DNA from: Mesorhizobium atlanticum
Lineage (GTDB): Bacteria > Pseudomonadota > Alphaproteobacteria > Rhizobiales > Rhizobiaceae
Assembly (NCBI RefSeq): GCF_003289965.1
Contig: NZ_QMBQ01000005.1
Span: forward strand, 1-64,000
DNA: 64,000 nt
Reading direction: 5' to 3'
Below are positions 62,815 through 64,000 of the stretch, one piece after another (the first letter of the stretch is position 1; each line of letters opens with the position of its first letter). The notes beneath the pieces were generated by a model. It saw only the letters and a list, made by a program, of their open reading frames with translations, did not search any database and was not told the origin of the DNA. The translations under genes and the position numbers were made by a program.

Positions 62815-63557
62815 TGGCCGGCGAGCTCGGCACCGTCAGCCAGCTCTGGCGCTATCCGGCGAGCTCGCTCGCCGGCGAGCGGCTTGATGCCATCTCGGTC
62901 GGGCTGAAGACCGTCGAGGGCGACCGGCTGTTCGGGCTGGTCGACGCTTCCGACGGCGAGATCGCCAGGCCTGACCGCGAAACAAAGTGGCACAAGGTGC
63001 CGCTGATCCGTGCCCGGCTGACCGGAGACCGGCGGCTGGAAGTGGTGGTGCCCGGCGGCGGCTGGCTGCCGGCGCCCGATCCGGAAAGCGACCGTGCGGT
63101 GTCGGCCTTTCTCGGCTTTGAGGCCTCCATCCGGCCGTTCGGCGCTGAGAACGCGGCGCCCGGTTACGCCGGCCCGCTGACCGAAGCCCGCTATGCCAAG
63201 GCGCCGATCCATCTGCTCACCACCGCTTCGCTCGCCAGGCTGAAGGCGCTGCATCCTGAGGGCACACCCGATCCGCGCCGCTTCCGGCCCAACATCGTCG
63301 TCGACATGGCGCCGGTCGAAGGCGCCTTCCCGGAGACGGAGTGGATCGGCAGGAAGCTCGCCGTCGGCGATCTCGAGCTCACCGTCTCCGAACCCTGCCG
63401 CCGCTGCGGCTTCACCATCATCGCCCAGGACGGCTTCGACACCGACCCCGGCATCCTGCGCAATCTGGTGCGCCACAACGCCCACAATCTCGGCGTCTAC
63501 TGCACTGTCGACCGGCCGGCGCGGATCGAGAACGGCGCGCCGATGCGCTTCCTCTGA
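62814..63557 (+). CDS. MOSC-domain protein (YcbX-like)
   Basis: 247 residues. N-terminal MOSC beta-barrel domain (about 1-85) and a C-terminal MOSC domain (about 120-247) with RRFRPNIVVD and the cysteine EPCRRCGFT, which in the mARC/YcbX family would be the molybdenum ligand. Likely binds molybdenum cofactor and reduces N-hydroxylated compounds; substrate unknown. It overlaps acs by one base (TGATG). Confidence 0.9.
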
Positions 63558-63630
63558 CCCACCCCTTGTCTTTTGCTGCAACGCACCCCATCATTGGGGC
63601 GTGTTCAACGAACTGAAAGGAGGTGATCCG

Positions 63631-63702
63631 ATGTCGAGTGATTTCGTTTTCCATAACGTGAGCTCTGCGGATTGCACTTCCGGGAAGCAGTCTCCCCGTT
63701 AA
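63631..63702 (+). CDS. Micro-ORF with a near-perfect Shine-Dalgarno sequence
   Basis: 23 residues (starts MSSDFVFHN, ends KQSPR). The upstream AAAGGAGGTGATCC is complementary to 14 bases of the 16S rRNA 3' end, far stronger than any other site in the window. Downstream lie a small hairpin (ggtagccc-gaag-gggttacc, 63721-63740) and a terminator, so the whole 63610-63810 looks like one short transcript. It might be a small protein or an RNA that binds 16S; neither can be settled here. Confidence 0.55.
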   Translation: MSSDFVFHNVSSADCTSGKQSPR

Positions 63703-63771
63703 GGCGCGAGACGCGCGGCAGGTAGCCCGAAGGGGTTACCGCCAGGAGCCGCGTCATGGACGGAAACACGG

Positions 63772-63809
63772 AAGGCCGCCGGCTTCTTGAAGAAGCGGCG
63801 GCCTTTTCC
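63772..63809 (+). terminator. Terminator after the micro-ORF
   Basis: aaggccgcc (one bulge) gcttc-ttga-gaagc ggcggcctt, then ttttccg. A long GC stem with a short T tract ends the micro-ORF transcript and lies just before the convergent partial gene. Confidence 0.85.
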
Positions 63810-63844
63810 GTTTGGAGGCGGCTTATCGGGCGGCGCGACAGCCG

Positions 63845-64000
63845 CTACCTGGTTACCGTCAGCTTGTCGATGTTGCGAACGATGTCCTGGAAGGCCTGGT
63901 TGAGCTCGGTGCCGTTGGCGGCCTGGTAGAAATGCTTGGCATTGCCCGTGTCCGGGCTGGCGCAGGACTGCAGCGTCGACTTGGCGTTCGTCTCGCTCAG
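63845..64000 (-). CDS. C-terminal end of a Tad-pilus-type (TadE/TadG, VWA-domain) protein, partial
   Basis: The last 51 codons read LSETNAKSTLQSCASPD..., with TGNAKHFYQAANGTELNQAF and IDKLTVTR at the end. This LQSCA...HFYQAANGTELNxAFxxI pattern is the end of the TadG-like pilus proteins whose C-terminal VWA part lies in the periplasm. The start lies beyond the right edge. Confidence 0.75.
   Translation of the reverse strand: MSETNAKSTLQSCASPDTGNAKHFYQAANGTELNQAFQDIVRNIDKLTVTR

Noticed and set aside
63558-63610. Hairpin acgcacccc ... ggggcgtgt as terminator of the MOSC gene
   Set aside because: The stem has mismatches and no T tract follows.

Overview
The window looks like a chromosomal segment of a Mesorhizobium-like alphaproteobacterium (order Rhizobiales). 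The evidence is high GC, rhizobial operon layouts (rplU-rpmA ... obg-proB-proA-nadD-rsfS-rlmH-envC-ctpA-yibQ-rppH; atpHAGDC without the Fo genes), an L21 protein with a C-terminal helix-hairpin-helix tail, an Ala/Lys-rich N-terminal extension on AtpD, a usg gene, and several families of intergenic palindromes typical of rhizobia. No transposase, phage gene, rRNA or CRISPR array was seen. There is one tRNA gene.

Layout. 1-6.2 kb: mmsA whose 3' end is tandemly duplicated, a LysR regulator, a small secreted protein, and a lipoprotein-type phospholipase A2-like / phospholipase D-like gene pair. 6.2-9.8 kb: alanine metabolism (alr, dadA) with two Rnk/GreA-type genes between. 9.9-25.7 kb: a housekeeping cluster on the minus strand (rplU, rpmA, a GNAT gene, obg, proB, proA, nadD, rsfS, rlmH, envC, ctpA, a divergent polysaccharide deacetylase, rppH). 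It is interrupted by an mscS/MFS pair and by an endonuclease/exonuclease/phosphatase gene bordered by repeats. 26-32 kb: tRNA-Ser(CGA), a small secreted protein, a caspase-like protein, an ammonia-lyase homologue without the MIO triad, and recQ. 32-36.5 kb: two paralogous copies of a beta-propeller + sulfotransferase module, one fused and one split with the opposite domain order, around a lysE gene. 36.7-40.7 kb: hexuronate catabolism (kduD-like, uxaC, uxuB). 40.8-46 kb: the F1 ATP synthase operon. 46-54 kb: a small membrane protein, an Asp/Glu racemase, priA, a small transaldolase, lptE, leuS. 54-60 kb: yggS, a Phd/PIN toxin-antitoxin pair, two aldo/keto reductases around a LysR/MFS divergon. 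60-64 kb: usg, acs, a MOSC protein, a micro-ORF with a near-perfect anti-16S ribosome binding site, and the C-terminal end of a Tad-pilus-type protein cut by the window edge.

Most of the window is ordinary metabolism and information processing. The items most worth a second look are: (1) the propeller/sulfotransferase module, whose split and fused paralogues argue that the two domains work together; (2) the ammonia-lyase-fold protein at 28692-30188, where Tyr-Leu-Thr replaces the MIO-forming Ala-Ser-Gly, so it cannot be an ordinary histidine ammonia-lyase and might be ergothionase-like; (3) the two-gene phospholipase A2/D lipoprotein operon; (4) the caspase-like protein with a peptidoglycan-binding tail; and (5) the 23-residue micro-ORF near the right end. 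Coordinates of short sites are read by eye and may be off by a base or two.
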